Under the pieces are notes generated by a model. That model was given only the letters and a program-made list of their open reading frames with translations, was not told where the DNA came from and ran no database searches. Shown here in pieces: positions 35,380-47,430 of a stretch of DNA of 64,000 nucleotides. The stretch covers positions 2,046,001-2,110,000 of the forward strand of contig NC_016476.1 in assembly GCF_000226095.1 (NCBI RefSeq), read 5' to 3'. Each line of letters starts with the position of its first letter. Position 1 is the stretch's first letter. Source of the DNA: Thermothelomyces thermophilus ATCC 42464. Its lineage: Eukaryota; Ascomycota; Sordariomycetes; Sordariales; Chaetomiaceae. A program made the position numbers and the translations under genes.

Positions 35380-37354
35380 CTAATCCCATATCCAGCTTAT
35401 TGCTCTTATCCAACCGCTCTTCTTGCTCAGTGTTTGCTCCGGGTAGTAGTCGTCTGCCCGGGCTAGGGCATCCCGAAGAGGTATCTCGTCCAGCGACACA
35501 ATCTTGGTCTTCTTGAAAACTTTCCAAAACAAGAAGGCAGTAAGCATGATAGGGATGTCCCTGGTTGATGCGAGCGAGCAAGTTAGCAAAACAATCAAGT
35601 CATCGCCCGCGCACCTTCGAGTGGAAATCTAACTTACAAGTACGACGAGACGAACTGTGCAGAGTCCCAGTTACCCCTGGTGAAAACGGAGAAACCGCTG
35701 GTGAGAAGGATGATGACGCACATGAACAGCCCGGCGGGCGAGGAGTACTCTTTCATCAAGTGTCAGCTGGTAGTCCTGCCAATTCCCAAAAAAGAAAAGA
35801 AGAAAGACACAAATGGAAGGGGAGAGAGGGAAAAAAAAAGAGAGAGAGAGAACAAGAAAAGAACGTACTTGTCCACCAGTTGTGCCACGGTAGCCGACTT
35901 GGGTCGATGCCCTGCCTGTTCAGAGCTTGCAACAAGCGGATGTGATTGAACAGAATCGAGGACCAGGAAAAGAGCACTCCGGCCGCCGTCAGCGAGACCA
36001 GCCACCAGAAGACGGTGATGGCGGCTTCAGACAGGCTCATGAAGCTGAGGAACATGAAGGCCGTGAACAGCAGGACGCACACGTAGGGCGTGCCCCACGG
36101 AGTGGTCCGGAGGAAGATGCCGGGGGCCTGCCTCTTGACCGCCAGGCCGTACAGGACTCGGGTGCCGGCGAGCAAGGCCTGGTTGGAGGCGGACCAGGCC
36201 GAGGTGATGACGACGGCGTTGACGACGGACGGGATGGCGGATATGCCGGCCTGCGAGGCGGCAATGACGAAGGGGCTCTGGGCGACGGTGCTGCCGGAGC
36301 CGTCAAGGCGGTCGTCGTTGCTGGGGACGAGCATGCCGACGACGAGGACGGCCAGCATGTAGAAGAGGACGATGCGGATGAAGACGCGCTTGCAGGCGCG
36401 CGGGATCGCCTCGCGCGGGTTCGTCGTCTCGGCGGCCGCCATGGCAAGCGACTCGACGCCGGCGAACGAGAAGACGGCGCCCGTCATGACGGCCCAGAAG
36501 CCGAGGAACTTGCCCCAGCCGCCCGTGGCGATGTATTCGACAAAGGGCCCCGGGTCTTTCCAGTAGCGGAACCCGATCCGCTCCGTGCCGGGGACGCCGC
36601 CGAGGTTGATGACGAGCCCGAGGATGATGAGGAAGATGACGAGCAGGATCTTGACGAGGGCAAACACGAACTCGACCTCGCCAAAGACGCGCACGAAGGC
36701 GAGGCCGACGCCGGCGGTCAGGACGACGAAGACGATGATGATCCAGGCGGCGCTGACGTCCTCCCACCAATAGCGCACGAGGACGACGACGGCGGTGGCC
36801 TCGCTCGGGATGCTCAGCAGGTTGCCGTAGACCAGGTTCCAGCCGATGGCGAAGCCCCAGGCCGGGTCGACGAGGGCCTCGGCGTGGCGCACAAAGGAGC
36901 CCGTGACGGGCATCAGGGCGGCCACCTCGCCGAGCGCGAACTGCACCGCGCACACCACCAGGCCGATGACGGCATAGCCCAGCAGCGCCCCGAGCGGCCC
37001 GCCCCGCTGCACCGCCCCGCCCAGGCCCAGGAACAGGCCCGTCCCAATCGACCCGGCGATCCCCAGCATTGAGAGGTGCCGCTGGGCAAGCCCTCGGCGA
37101 AGGCGGGCGGCTTCCACCGCCGTGGGAGCCGTGTCGGCATTGTTTTCGATCCCGGGAATGGTGGGGGACTCGTCATGGGGCCCTCCGGCGCCGTGGTTGG
37201 CCGATGGCGTCGTCGGATTGATGGTGGTGTAGTTGAGGACAGCGCCCGTCTTGAGGTGCGTCGATGAGGTTGGCGACGGTGCGAAGGCCCCGGCGGCTTC
37301 TGGGTCGGCGTCCGGATCGGTGGCGGGGGCGCCGCTGCCTTGTGACGGAGCCAT
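35380..37354 (-). CDS. Amino-acid permease (APC superfamily, YAT-like)
   Basis: Exons complement(35869..37354), complement(35638..35749) and complement(35380..35560) encode 592 residues. After a hydrophilic N-terminus of about 90 residues comes RHLSMLGIAGSIGTGLFLGLG, the first membrane segment of fungal amino-acid permeases, then ALGEVAALMPVTGSFVRHA, IGWNLVYGNLLSIPSEATA and SFAGVESLAMAAAETTNPR, which are diagnostic family motifs. The product ends with FWKVFKKTKIVSLDEIPLRD and a tail containing YYPEQ. Intron 1 (119 bp) ends at GATGAAAG, chosen because it yields WWTKYSSPAGLFM as in relatives; intron 2 is 77 bp. The protein should import amino acids across the plasma membrane by proton symport. 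Which amino acids cannot be told. Confidence 0.93.
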
Positions 37355-38378
37355 TGCTGTTTGTTGTGGATTGCCAATTAATATTAATGAAACAGAAACC
37401 GACGCGAAACTCGTCTGCCTCGGCTCGATCCGTTCCTGAGGAGTGTGACTTCACAAGCTAAAATATTGCCCCAAGAGCTGTTGATCACCCTCGGTGGCCA
37501 AGAAAAAGAAAAGAAAAGAAAAATGAATGAAAACAATGAGAGGAAAGTGCCGTCGGACATGTCAGCTAGCAATTGTGCTGTTGACGCAATGCAACATTGG
37601 GATTTCGTGCAGGGTCAGATCCACTTGGCGAAGCTTAGAACGGCAAGTTCAATCCAACCCGCTGATAAGAGCTGCCAGAAGAGGCGTAGTCACCCTACAA
37701 GGACGGATTCGGAGTTCGTACTTAATTACAGAGAGCTTGTCTAAAGACAAGTCTGCGAGTGATCCAAAGTTATACTACAGTAGAAGGAAAGATTTTTTCC
37801 CCAAAAGAAGGTTATAATTAAATCAACCCAAAGCAAGTAATCTTACTTGATTCTCGGTTGGTCAAGGAAGGAAGAAACATTGCAGAATTAAGTTTTACTC
37901 TTTCTCTTTCTTTCCTCTCCCTTTTCTTATTTGTACCTTTGCCATCACAAATCCGTACGGAAGAGTTTGCGGGTTTACGGGATTGAGGCAGCAGGCGCTG
38001 ACACTTGCAAGGACAAGTGCATATTAATTATGGATAATTAATTGGTTAGGTATGTACTAAAGATGCGAGCACAGCACAGGGAACGGAATCCAATCTATAC
38101 AGGCACCTATCTACGTACCTCCTGCTTCGTAGCTTTCATGTCGTACTGCAGAATATCACGTCATCGGTATACTAAGAACAAGAGTCTTCCACTTCTTTTC
38201 TTTTCTTTTTTTTTGACGTCTTGTACCCATGGTCTGGGCTAGGTAACATGCGCTGCTGCGAGGGATAAACGGAGAGACAAAAGAGGCTCAGATGCTATAT
38301 ACAGGTCGTTCAGGTGGCCGTTACGGTCATGCTCGATGCTGAGGGATACGGGCGGTAAAAAGCATGCTCTCCAGTCAC
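37355..38378. other. Intergenic, probable permease promoter
   Basis: About 1.0 kb upstream of the permease and downstream of the Egh16-like gene. It is AT-richer than its surroundings and contains TTAATTAAT-type stretches at 37,376-37,388 and around 38,024-38,045. No gene is supported. Confidence 0.55.
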
Positions 38379-39443
38379 TTAGTTTCCGGTTTCGGCCTCA
38401 TCACCGTTTTCACTCTCGCTGCTGCTGCTGCTGCTGCTCCTGTTGCTGTTGTCGTTGGCAGCGTTGCCTCCACGGTTCCTCCCAGTCCTCCCTCTGCTGC
38501 GCCCGGTGCCATTTCCAGTCCCAGTCCCGGTGCCATTGCCAGTGCCATTGTTATTGCCGCCAGCGGCACCACCGGTCGGGGTCGGGGTCGGGGTAGCCGT
38601 GCCCGCGTCGATCACGGTGGGCGTCAGCGTCGGGAAGTTGGCCAGCGTGGTGGACAGCTTGAGGATGGCCTCGACGGCGGCGCGGTTCTGCTCCGCCTCG
38701 GTGCCCCCGGCGATGCGGTTCGCCTCGACAGCGGCCGGCAGGGCCGCCTGGTTGCTGGCCACCTCAAAGTTGATCTTGTCCAGGGTGTCCTCGGTCTTGA
38801 TATCGGAGGGCTGATTGGCGGCCGGGAGCGGGGTGTTGTCGGTCTGCTGGACGGCGAAGCAGCCGCCGAAAGGTCCCGCCTGGGCGTTGTTACGGCAGCG
38901 GACGGTGCAGACATTGCCGGTCGAGGCGCCGAAGCAGTTGAGATTGTCGGGCAGGGCGACGGTGATGTTGAAGTCCTTGGCCTGGACCTGCGACAGCCCG
39001 TTGGAGCCGGGCACGTTGTTGGTCACGGTCAGGTTGTGGGTGAAGACGCCCGTGTTGCTGCTCTCGTCCAGGTCGCAAAAGTAGGGGCCCGCACCGTCGG
39101 CGTTGACCTGGTGTATCGTGATCTGCAGCTGAGTGCCCGCCTTGACCTGGGTCACGGCCTTAGCCGCGAGTGCGTTCTCGGTCGCCTCGCCCACGTCGAT
39201 GTTGCCCGTGAGCTTAGTGCGGCCGCAGCTGTTGACCGTACCGGCCGCGATCTCGGCGTCGCGGATGATGGTCGTGTCCATCTGGCACGGGTTGATGGTG
39301 GTGCAGTTGCGCGCGATCGCATCGTTGACCTGGAACCCCACCGACGGCGGCGACCCGGCCTCTCCCTGCGCGGCCAGGATCACCCCGTGCGCGCTGGCCA
39401 GGGTTGCGAGAGCCGCCAGCGGTGGTACGAGCTGGGCGAGCAT
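38379..39443 (-). CDS. Secreted Egh16/Mas3-like surface protein
   Basis: A single 354-codon exon. The signal peptide is evident (AALATLASAHG, cleavage near residue 19). The domain of about 210 residues matches the fungal Egh16-like family: HGVILAAQGEAGSPPSVGFQ, NPCQMDTTIIRDAEI, TQLQITIHQVNADGAGPYFC, NNVPGSNGLSQVQAKDFNIT and CTVRCRNNAQAGPFGGCFAV. The paired cysteines are conserved, suggesting disulfides. The C-terminal third is low complexity: a Thr/Pro/Gly-Asn-rich linker, then Arg/Gly and a poly-Ser acidic tail, with no clear GPI signal. Founding members (powdery-mildew Egh16, Magnaporthe Mas proteins) are expressed during appressorium formation, but homologues also occur in saprobes. Function in the cell wall or matrix is inferred. 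Confidence 0.9.
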   Translation of the reverse strand: MLAQLVPPLAALATLASAHGVILAAQGEAGSPPSVGFQVNDAIARNCTTINPCQMDTTIIRDAEIAAGTVNSCGRTKLTGNIDVGEATENALAAKAVTQVKAGTQLQITIHQVNADGAGPYFCDLDESSNTGVFTHNLTVTNNVPGSNGLSQVQAKDFNITVALPDNLNCFGASTGNVCTVRCRNNAQAGPFGGCFAVQQTDNTPLPAANQPSDIKTEDTLDKINFEVASNQAALPAAVEANRIAGGTEAEQNRAAVEAILKLSTTLANFPTLTPTVIDAGTATPTPTPTGGAAGGNNNGTGNGTGTGTGNGTGRSRGRTGRNRGGNAANDNSNRSSSSSSSESENGDEAETGN

Positions 39444-41098
39444 GGCGGAGACGTCGAAAAAAAAAATCGAAAAGGAAACAAGATGGGTTTGGTCCCTGAC
39501 CAGGAGAGAGAAGACAAAATCCGAAGCAGGGAGATTCGGAGAAGAATGAATAAATCAGGCCCAGCCTGCTACGGAAAGAAAAGAAATCAAGAGAATGAGC
39601 AAAGGGCTCAGCAGTGCGCAATCTCTGTATGATGATTGTTGGTGTAAGAGGGGGATGAGCAACGCTGCGTGTCCCCCTCTTTATAGTCGTCGAACTCTCA
39701 TCCCATGACTTTTGATACCATTCTCGAATTGCGTTTTAGCTAGATGGGTAAGGCAAGCACGGAGTTGGTGGTCTGTACCCTTCGAGATCTGAGCGACAGC
39801 GGCTGGCGACTCCAAGGAGGCGTTTCATGCCCACCATGTATTCAGCGAGTCGCAGCGACGTGGACGACGTGTGACGGTATTTCGGACACCGGGTTGCATC
39901 GAAATCCCCCCTTCCCGGGTTTCACTTAGATGGAGTCTGGAAAACTCGAACGTTCGCCGTGGCCCTGGCGCGTAGTCGGGTCGCGAGATCAGGCCGGCAT
40001 CGTCCGATATCGTGACGATTGATCCACTCAGGGGTTGTTCCTTGTCGAAAAGCAAAAGCGACGCCGCAATTGCCCGCCAGCAATTGCACCTTGAGTATGG
40101 GTATTCCGACTTTCCTCTTCGCCGGCCCACACACTGCAAAACTGTTAAAACTGTTTGAACTGTTTGATACCTGACCCTTCAATGCACTCGGCACCCAAGC
40201 GACGATGGTTATTCCCGGAAAATCCCCGAGGCTCTTATGGTAGATGAGATCAGCTCGCCCGTCCCATTCCGTTTCGGTATAAAGATGTTTTCGTAGAGAG
40301 CACCGGATAAGGAAGGCTTCGCGTCAGGTAATTACTTCTAGATCGATCCCTCGCACTTGACTACCGAGATTCACCAGGTAGCTAGATACCTAATCAGGTA
40401 AGTGAACTTCCTACCAGCACAATGATGAATCCTTCACAGGTCCCTTCCAGATGTGTTTTGCAAGGAGCATAAGACAGTACCTTACACTACTATGTGCATG
40501 TGCATGGATCTCGTAACTGCGATCTAGCCACTGGTTTCCGGACGACTGGCTCCGCTGCCAAGACAAGGAAGTGTTTCATCATCATATACTTAGCAGTGTT
40601 CTGCCTTATCGCACCCTTTCAAAAACGCTTCGAATTACCAAAAACGACACTCTCCTTCTTCCAGGCTGGCCCCCTACATCTGAGGTAGACGCTCGGTTGA
40701 AACTGAAGTCTACGTAGAGATGGTAATTATCGCACGAGCCGTGACATAACGAACGACGAACGAGCCGATCTGGCCCGGAGTTGCACGGGATGCACTATAC
40801 TCCATCCTCCGTATTTAATCAGTCAATCAGTCCGTCTCAAGGTTCAGGCGGCTCACGGCTCCGGCTTTGGGCCTTTGGTAACGGGGTAGGTTCAGGATAT
40901 CTCAAAAGGTACAGTGAAGTGGAGAAATGAAAGCAAAAGCTCCCTTGATCATTTGATGCATCCTCTCCTCCCCTCTTGCTGTTCGCAACATCCTGTCATC
41001 CGACGACGCTCTACTGCCATCACGACCCATAACAAAGCTTTGGGCGCGCGAAAGCACCAGTGACCCGCAATCCCTGCCTCTCTCTTAAGCCAGTCAGA
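39444..41098. other. Intergenic region, no supportable gene
   Basis: About 1.65 kb between the Egh16-like gene and the small gene at 41,099. It contains scattered TACCTAATTAGG-like words but no ORF with a recognisable feature. Confidence 0.55.
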
Positions 41099-41543
41099 AT
41101 GACCGACTTTTTGGAGCGCCTTCTGCCGCCCTGGAAGGACACAGTCACAACTACTATCCGCATACCCATTCCGCCCTCTGCGCAGAACGAAATGGAAGGA
41201 GAAATTCTTGCGACGGCTATGAAGCGTGAGTCTTTCTTCTACTGTCCTTTTACTTGGTCCCTTTATGTCATCGCTCGCGTCGCGCAATAACCCACCCTTC
41301 CCGCGGCCCGCTGCTGACAAGTCCCAAGACTCTCTTTCTAAAAAGGACGCCGACGAGGGCTTCGACCTGGTTGTGCGGAAGCGTGTCTTCCACTTCGCGA
41401 CGACGGAGATCAAGACGAAGCAATCCGTCACTCTGGATCAGCTATGGGCCGCCGAGATGGCGGCCACTCGGATCTCCACGGCCTCTGCTGGATATGGGGC
41501 CGTGCTGATCGGTAGCATTCTCGCCACGGGCCTCGCTGTTTAG
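41099..41543 (+). CDS. Small two-exon protein, unrecognised, one membrane segment
   Basis: Exons 41099..41225 and 41329..41543 join across a 103-bp intron (GTGAGT donor, CTGAC branch-like site, CCCAAG acceptor, phase 1) to give 113 residues. The N-terminus MTDFLERLLPPWKD is followed by a Pro-rich stretch. The second exon reads DEGFDLVVRKRVFHFATTEI and KTKQSVTLDQLWAAEMAATR, then a terminal hydrophobic helix (YGAVLIGSILATGLAV) that could be a tail anchor. The composition looks like a real protein and codon use is GC-biased like its neighbours. I do not recognise the family. It is the last gene before the retrotransposon region. Confidence 0.55.
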
Positions 41544-42183
41544 TTCACGGGAAGCCGCGAGGTTGCCAGGAACGCTTTCGTCAGTGAGTTTTATCCCCTC
41601 CTCGCGCACGGTCCCATCTTTATTTACTGATCATTCCTACTTGTAGTGCACACAAAGCGCAATTAGCATCACGGTATTCCAAGTCATCAGAAACTCCGTT
41701 ATAACGAGCAGCTCAGTGCAAGGGAGCACTCTCAAGACTCAGGGTCAGCTTGGTCATGCTTGTGGAGAAACCTGCCAGGTGCGCCGTGACCATTTCGCAG
41801 CCCTATTCTGCTCGCCTGTGCCGGAACTAACATCTAGACTTCTGCCAGCCTTCTGATGGTTTCTCATAGCACCGAGACTAGGCGTCGATGGTACCTGTGC
41901 GAGGGATATGATGGGATTGAGTTGGGGACAGAACTTTCCGTGCAGAATTCGGTGGGGGATTTCTCGGACGGAGAACACCTACGACCTGTTACTAGAGAAG
42001 GGGCTGTCCCAGATTGGTTGCCCCAAGGCAGGTTGAGAATACATACTCCTCTCCTCTGCAGTTTGGCGCTCTAGCTCGAGGCTGTGGCTGCCGAAGACAT
42101 GTCGCTATACACTGATAGAGTGTACATCATCCGCTCTCTCCCGTCTTTAACGCTCACTTTATCCTTTTGCATAATAAAGGACC
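41544..42183. other. Gene-free flank before the first retrotransposon
   Basis: About 640 bp with only short, featureless ORFs. It ends with GGACC (42,179-42,183), one copy of the 5-bp target duplication of the copia element. Confidence 0.6.
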
Positions 42184-42394
42184 TGCCGAACGCAGTGATG
42201 AGCTTCCGGGAGCGTTGAAAGCAGTCTACAGCGGGTGGCTATACGAAGGAAAAGAGTGCCTTGTTAAACTATCTATAAAGGAGACAAAACAACTAATATT
42301 TATAGACAAAGGAACTGGCCAATGCGTTAAACAGCCTTATATAGTTATGGCAAACGTGTGGCTAATACGTTTGGAAGCTCTACAGCTTCCGATA
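42184..42394 (-). repeat. Copia LTR (left, 3' LTR of element 1)
   Basis: 211 bp, starting TGCCGAACGC and ending CTTCCGATA on the plus strand. The terminal CA has become TA, as RIP would do. It is about 93% identical to the right LTR, and most differences are C/T or G/A. Confidence 0.93.
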
Positions 42395-43099
42395 TAACCC
42401 CTAGTTAAATATAGTAGTCGTTTAACTATGCTTTGTAGTGATACTGTTCTTAGTGTTATATCCTTTGTCGCTCTTACCTCGATGGCTCCTTTAGGGGCCT
42501 ACCTTCTGTATTTAGAAGTCTAAAAGAGTTAAATATAGTAGAGTGATTCCTTTAAAGCTATAGATTAAATATAGCTATTGTAACTATAGTAACGATAGTA
42601 TCTCTAGTTTTAATTATAGTAATAATAATGGGATAATGCCTTTTATATTTAAATTAATAGATAACTTGTTAGGTATACCTATTATAAATACTATAACTAC
42701 TAATAGGTTAACTCTTACTCTTATAATGCCTTGAAAGTGTAAGTATATCAAAGCTTCCATATTATAAGTGTTCTAGTTATATTAAGATTGTTTGAGCTAA
42801 CTAAATATAATAATATTAAAGCTAGTAAGCTTTATAAGATACCCTATAAAATATATATATAGTCAGCTCTAATAGGACGTTCTTTTAGCAAATGTTATAA
42901 TCATTCTAGCACTAGCTCCTATTACTACTATTATACCTATAGTTCCTATAAGTATAAAGATATATACTAATTATATATATATCTAATAGCTCTTATAATA
43001 CTTATATTAACTATAATAGTAGTCTTACTTCTTATATTAGGTCGGCTAAGAATTTGACAAAGGCTCTATTAGATAGTGCTAAGGCTTTTATAAGTCCCT

Positions 43100-43419
43100 A
43101 GATCCTAAACCTCTACTCTTAACGTATAGGCAAATTACTAATAGTTATACATAAGATCTTAAGAAGTTATATATAGTTCTTTGGAATGACCTTAAACATG
43201 CTAATATAGATAATGTAAAGGAGTATAAGCTTAATAAGGCTAAACTTGTATGTTTCATAAAGATTGCCTACTCTATATATAATATCTTCTACTAGTTAGG
43301 CAAGATCAAGGAGGCTTATAATACTCATGTTAGCATGTCTAACGATATATTAGGTGTTATATCGTTACCTAGCTAGGATAAAGGTATAAGTAAGGCTATT
43401 AATCCTAGCGACGGCTAAT
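43100..43419 (+). pseudogene. Opposite-strand reading-frame relic inside copia element 1
   Basis: On the strand opposite to pol, between pol and the left LTR, a frame of about 105 codons is broken only at codons that a C-to-T change in CAA or CAG would explain. Recognisable pieces are DLKKLYIVL, EYKLNKAKLVCFIKIAYS and LGKIKEAYN. The same frame occurs in the second copia copy (58,262-58,578). I do not recognise the protein. Confidence 0.45.
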
Positions 43420-43640
43420 AGTAGTAGATAGAGAGTATTAGGTAGTATTTTATTTAATAAATTTAACTTATTTTCTACCCCCTAGTTATATAAGTCTATA
43501 ATTAATATCTTAACGATTAAAGAGAGCCCTCTAACGCTTAAAGGCTTATTAGCTAAGTTATTTAGTAAGCCTATCTACTAATATCCAATTAGTTAGTAGA
43601 TATATAGCTTTGAATATTCCTTTTACTACTTCCTAGTATG

Positions 43641-43653
43641 ACTATATATTATA
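43641..43653. repeat. Target-site duplication of nested LINE, left copy
   Basis: ACTATATATTATA, identical to 47,431-47,443. The second copia element, which lacks the LINE, has this site once near 58,802. Confidence 0.92.
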
Positions 43654-46600
43654 TCATTATTATTATTATTAGTCCTATACTACTATACTAATAAGTATAC
43701 TAAAGCCTCTCTAGTTATATACAAAGGAAACTATACCTAATAGGCTAGATAAAAACCTCTATCCCTTCTTTAACGCCTAATCTAAAATACTAATACACTA
43801 TAAAGAAAAGGAGAAGTAGCTAGAATGGCCCTATAAAGGCCTTCCCTCCCGGTCTAGCCTCCTTACAAGGCAGTATTCTAGGAGCCTCCCTAGGTCTATT
43901 AGCTACTATAGAACCCTCCTTGCCAAGCGATAGTTATAGGTCCCTATACCCTATAAGATGAGGTCTAGGTCCCTTTGCGACCGTATTTCCTAGGATTCCC
44001 ACGTTCGGCTTCTTAGTAGGTTCGGGCACTAGATAACCAGGTGCTTAACAGTCTCCCTCCCCTGGCTATAGGCATAGTAAGGGGTACTAACCCCTGGGAC
44101 TTAAACCCTAAATAGGAAGTTATAGAGGCCGATAGCCCCTATATAGGCCTGTACTAGTAGGGAGCTCTAGGCCTTTATTAGGCCCTAGTGCCTTTGTAGG
44201 CCTTCCCTTGTAAAAACTAGGTACGGAGGGTCCTTGTCCGACACGCGCTATATCCTCCTGCTAGCTTGGTCGGCCCTCTAACGGTTGCTCTAGCTGGCGA
44301 ACACGGCTAGTTCTGTAGCCTGTAGCCTTCTTTATAGGGTCTGTAGGGGGGGTCGACCCCCTTCATAGCCCTCCTAAACCTACTACTAGACCGTTGACCT
44401 TGCTACCTCTAGGGCTATAGGCTTCGGCTCCCGGCCCCTTACCTTGGCCCTTCTCTTCCGGAACCTCTGGCTTAGCCTATTATAGGCCTGTTAGATAAGA
44501 GCCCTTATAGGGACCTAGGAGGCCCCCAGGCCTGTCCTAGTCCATAAGAGCGGTTAGTCGAGTTTAGCTTCGAAGTCGGCTAGCCTCTTATTAAGATAGA
44601 GGTCAAGGGGTAGTACCTAGGCTTCCGTTTCGAGGCACCGGATAGGGGTAGCCTTATAGGCCCTAGTAACCACTCGAAGGGCCCTATATTAGGCCTTTAA
44701 TAGCTCCCTAGTAGGGCCTTCCGGCTTACCCCCTAGCTTAGTAAGCTTATAGAAGTTCGAGGCCTTATAAGCTAGGGCGCTATAGATATACTTAGTATAG
44801 ACCTTATAGGCCTATAGGAGGCTAAGGCCCTAGGTCTTTGTAGCGAGCCTAGTTAGGGCAAACTCCTAGATTTCTAGCTTCTTAGCTACCTTTACGTAAT
44901 AGGGGCCCTACTATAGCCTCTAGTCTAGCTAGACCCTAAGGAATCTGGCTAACTTTAATAGGGCTATAGTAATAGTACCCCCTCCGGGCCGTAGGAGCTC
45001 TAGCGGTCGTGACTACTGCTTCCGGTCCCTGTTAAAGTAGATAAGCTCGCACTTTTCTAGGGCAAAAGCCATACCCTAGGTCCTTGCCTACTAGAGATAG
45101 GCCTTTTAGGCCTTCTATAGCTGACCGTTATAGGCCTCCTTAGCCCTCCTAAAGGCTAGGAGGTTAGTATCATTAGTAAAGCCTATTAAACTAACCGTAA
45201 GGCTGGCCTGGCAAATGGCCTAGTAAAGGGAGGCTATATAGAGGATAAATAGTATAAGGGAGAAAGGTGACCCCTATAGGACCCTGGCCCTTACTGCTAT
45301 ATCCTCTGTTTCCTAGCTATCGAAGTAGAGGATAGCTACCCTATCCTATAGCCACTCCCTAACCTAGACTACTAGCTACTTTAGGAAGCCCTAGCTCTGT
45401 AAAGTGGCTAGTAGCCAGGTATAGTTAATAGTGTTAAAAGCCCCTAAGATATCAAGCTATAGGAGGGAGGTAGCTACCTTATACCTCTAAGCCTCCTAAA
45501 CCTAAGCCGTAACAAGCCAAATGGCTAGTTCTGTAGACCTATATTCCTAATTACCTATCTACTTGGCTAGGAGAAGCCTATAGGCCTCTATGATGGCTGT
45601 TACCTTTTAGGTAACTATAGCCTCTAGTACCTTACCTACTATTAGTAGGAGCGCTATAGGCCTATAGCTACCTAAGGTAAAGTAGGCCTATAGGGGTTTG
45701 CCAGGCTTGCGGAGGACTACTATCTTAGCCCTTTTAAACCAGGCCGGGAAACAGCCAAGCTATAGGCTCTCTAAGGCTAGTTTAGCTAGTATCCGGTAGA
45801 GCGGCCGCCTATAGGCCTTTAATAGGCCTATAGGGAGGAGGTCCTCCCCTAGGGCTTTCTACAGGGCCGCCCTAGCTAGTACTGCCTTAACTTTACCTAC
45901 TATAACCTCCTAGCTTATTTCGAACTTCGGCTCCTAGTAGTCGTTCAGATCTAGGTCGTCAATATCTGATAGGTCTACTTCTAGGTTCGGAAAGAACTTA
46001 TCGGCTAGTGCTCTAGCCTTCTATTAGTAGGTTATAAGCCCTCCTTCAAAGGCTAGGAGCTTTAGGGGGTCGACCGGTAGGTAGCTTTATAGCCTTACCT
46101 ACCTCTCTAGCCTCTATAGTAGGTCCGGCCGGTTAATTACCTCCTATAATATAGCTCTCTAGCTCTTGGTCTTTACGGCCGTAATAGTCTTAGCCTGGTC
46201 CTATAGGGCCTACCAAAGTGCCTCTTGCGTGTAGGGGTTTAGGGTACTCTTATAGGCCCTCTCTACCTCCTTGGCCCTCTTCCGGGCCTCCTAAACCTCC
46301 TTTGTCTACCATTAAGCTTGTTTGCCGCCCGTACTAGCTTTCTTTACTAGGGCCGAGACCGTAGCTATCTCCTCGAGGGCCTCTATAAGCCTGTCGAAGG
46401 CCTATAGAAGCTCCTCCGGGCCCTGGAAAACAGGCCCGGCTAGGGCCAATGCCTACCTACCAAGCCGGAATAGGAGGTAGGCTACCTCGGCCTACGCGAC
46501 CTCCTTGTCTAGGCTCTTCTAGTCCTACCCTTTACTAGCCGGTACGGGCCCTTTAGTCCCCTAAAGGGAGACGTTTAGGGCCTATAGGTAGTAGTCAGAC

Positions 46601-47430
46601 TTCCTATGTTCCGTGATATCCTTATAGGTCGCTTCTAGCCTAGCCGAGGCCTAGAATAGGTCTATCGTAGAAGGCCGGCTACGTTAGTCCCTTTAGGGTG
46701 CCCTAGTGACCTGGCCGTAGGGCGTACGTAGGTCAAGGTCCTACTAGTCCATAAGGCTAAGGAGGTCTCTAGCCCTTAGGCTAAGCCTGTCAAACAGGTC
46801 CTAGACCAGGTGGTAGAGGTTAAAGTCACCTATAAGAACTAGGGGGTAGGTTAGCCGAGGTAGGGCTAGTAGGTCCTGTAGGAGGGCCCGCTCCCCTTTG
46901 TTATTATAGACTAACCAGAGCTCAAACCCCCTCTCTCCTAGGGCCGGAAAGGTTACCTTATACTAGTTCTCCTCTACCGAGTAGTCCCACTGGCCAACCG
47001 GGAAGCGCTTGGCCACTAGAATAGCCGCCTTGCCCTTGGGCTTGTAAACCAGGTAGTATTTCGAAGCCTAGGGGCAGTATATTGACCCTATAAACCGGTT
47101 GATCTACGGTTCCTAGATAGCTAGTAGGTCGTATTTAGCCTCCTCTAGTAGGACCTCAAGGGCCTGTTTGTTGCCTTAGGTGTTCTACTAAAGGATCTTA
47201 ATTTACATTTAAGGTGGCCGGGGCGGAGGACGAAGGCACGGTGGTAGTAGTAGGCTCTATAGCCATTACCCCCTCGGCCGGCTGCGAGAGGGAGGGGGTT
47301 CCAGGCTATAGAAAGGAGATACGGGTCTGTCGGGCATCGAATAAGGCACTCCTAGCCGCCTGTTAGGCTAGGGTAGGCCTCCTATAGGGGCGTTTAGCCC
47401 TGGTTTAGTAGTGGTCGTTATCCTCTAGTA
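43654..47430 (-). mobile_element. 5'-truncated Tad1-like LINE nested in the copia element
   Basis: A 3,777-bp non-LTR element on the minus strand, bounded by 13-bp duplications. Its 3' end is a (TAA)n tail (plus-strand TTATTATTATTATTA at 43,659-43,671). At the 5' end only the C-terminus of ORF1 remains (PSLSQPAEGVMAIEPTTTTV near 47,300-47,230). ORF2 follows with an endonuclease (EVLLEEAKYDLLAI, then VLIGDFNLYHLVWD near 46,830), a reverse transcriptase (VVLRKPGKPL near 45,700, SYRPIALLLIVGKVLEAIV, LLLDIKGAFNTINYTWLL near 45,430), and the downstream YRALRVVTRAYKATPIRCLE near 44,660 typical of fungal Tad1-like elements. Stop codons occur throughout, nearly all TAG or TAA where CAG, CAA or TGG is expected, so it is dead. 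It is markedly richer in G+C than the copia sequence around it. Confidence 0.9.

Noticed and set aside
35927-37072. A 381-codon plus-strand ORF
   Set aside because: Antisense shadow of the amino-acid permease; its composition (Asp/Glu/Gly/Arg-rich, no hydrophobic pattern) is typical of the complement of membrane-protein codons.
38364-39632. A 422-codon plus-strand ORF
   Set aside because: It lies antisense to the Egh16-like gene, whose signal peptide and family motifs are clear. The plus-strand frame is a GC-driven shadow rich in Gly, Ala and Arg.
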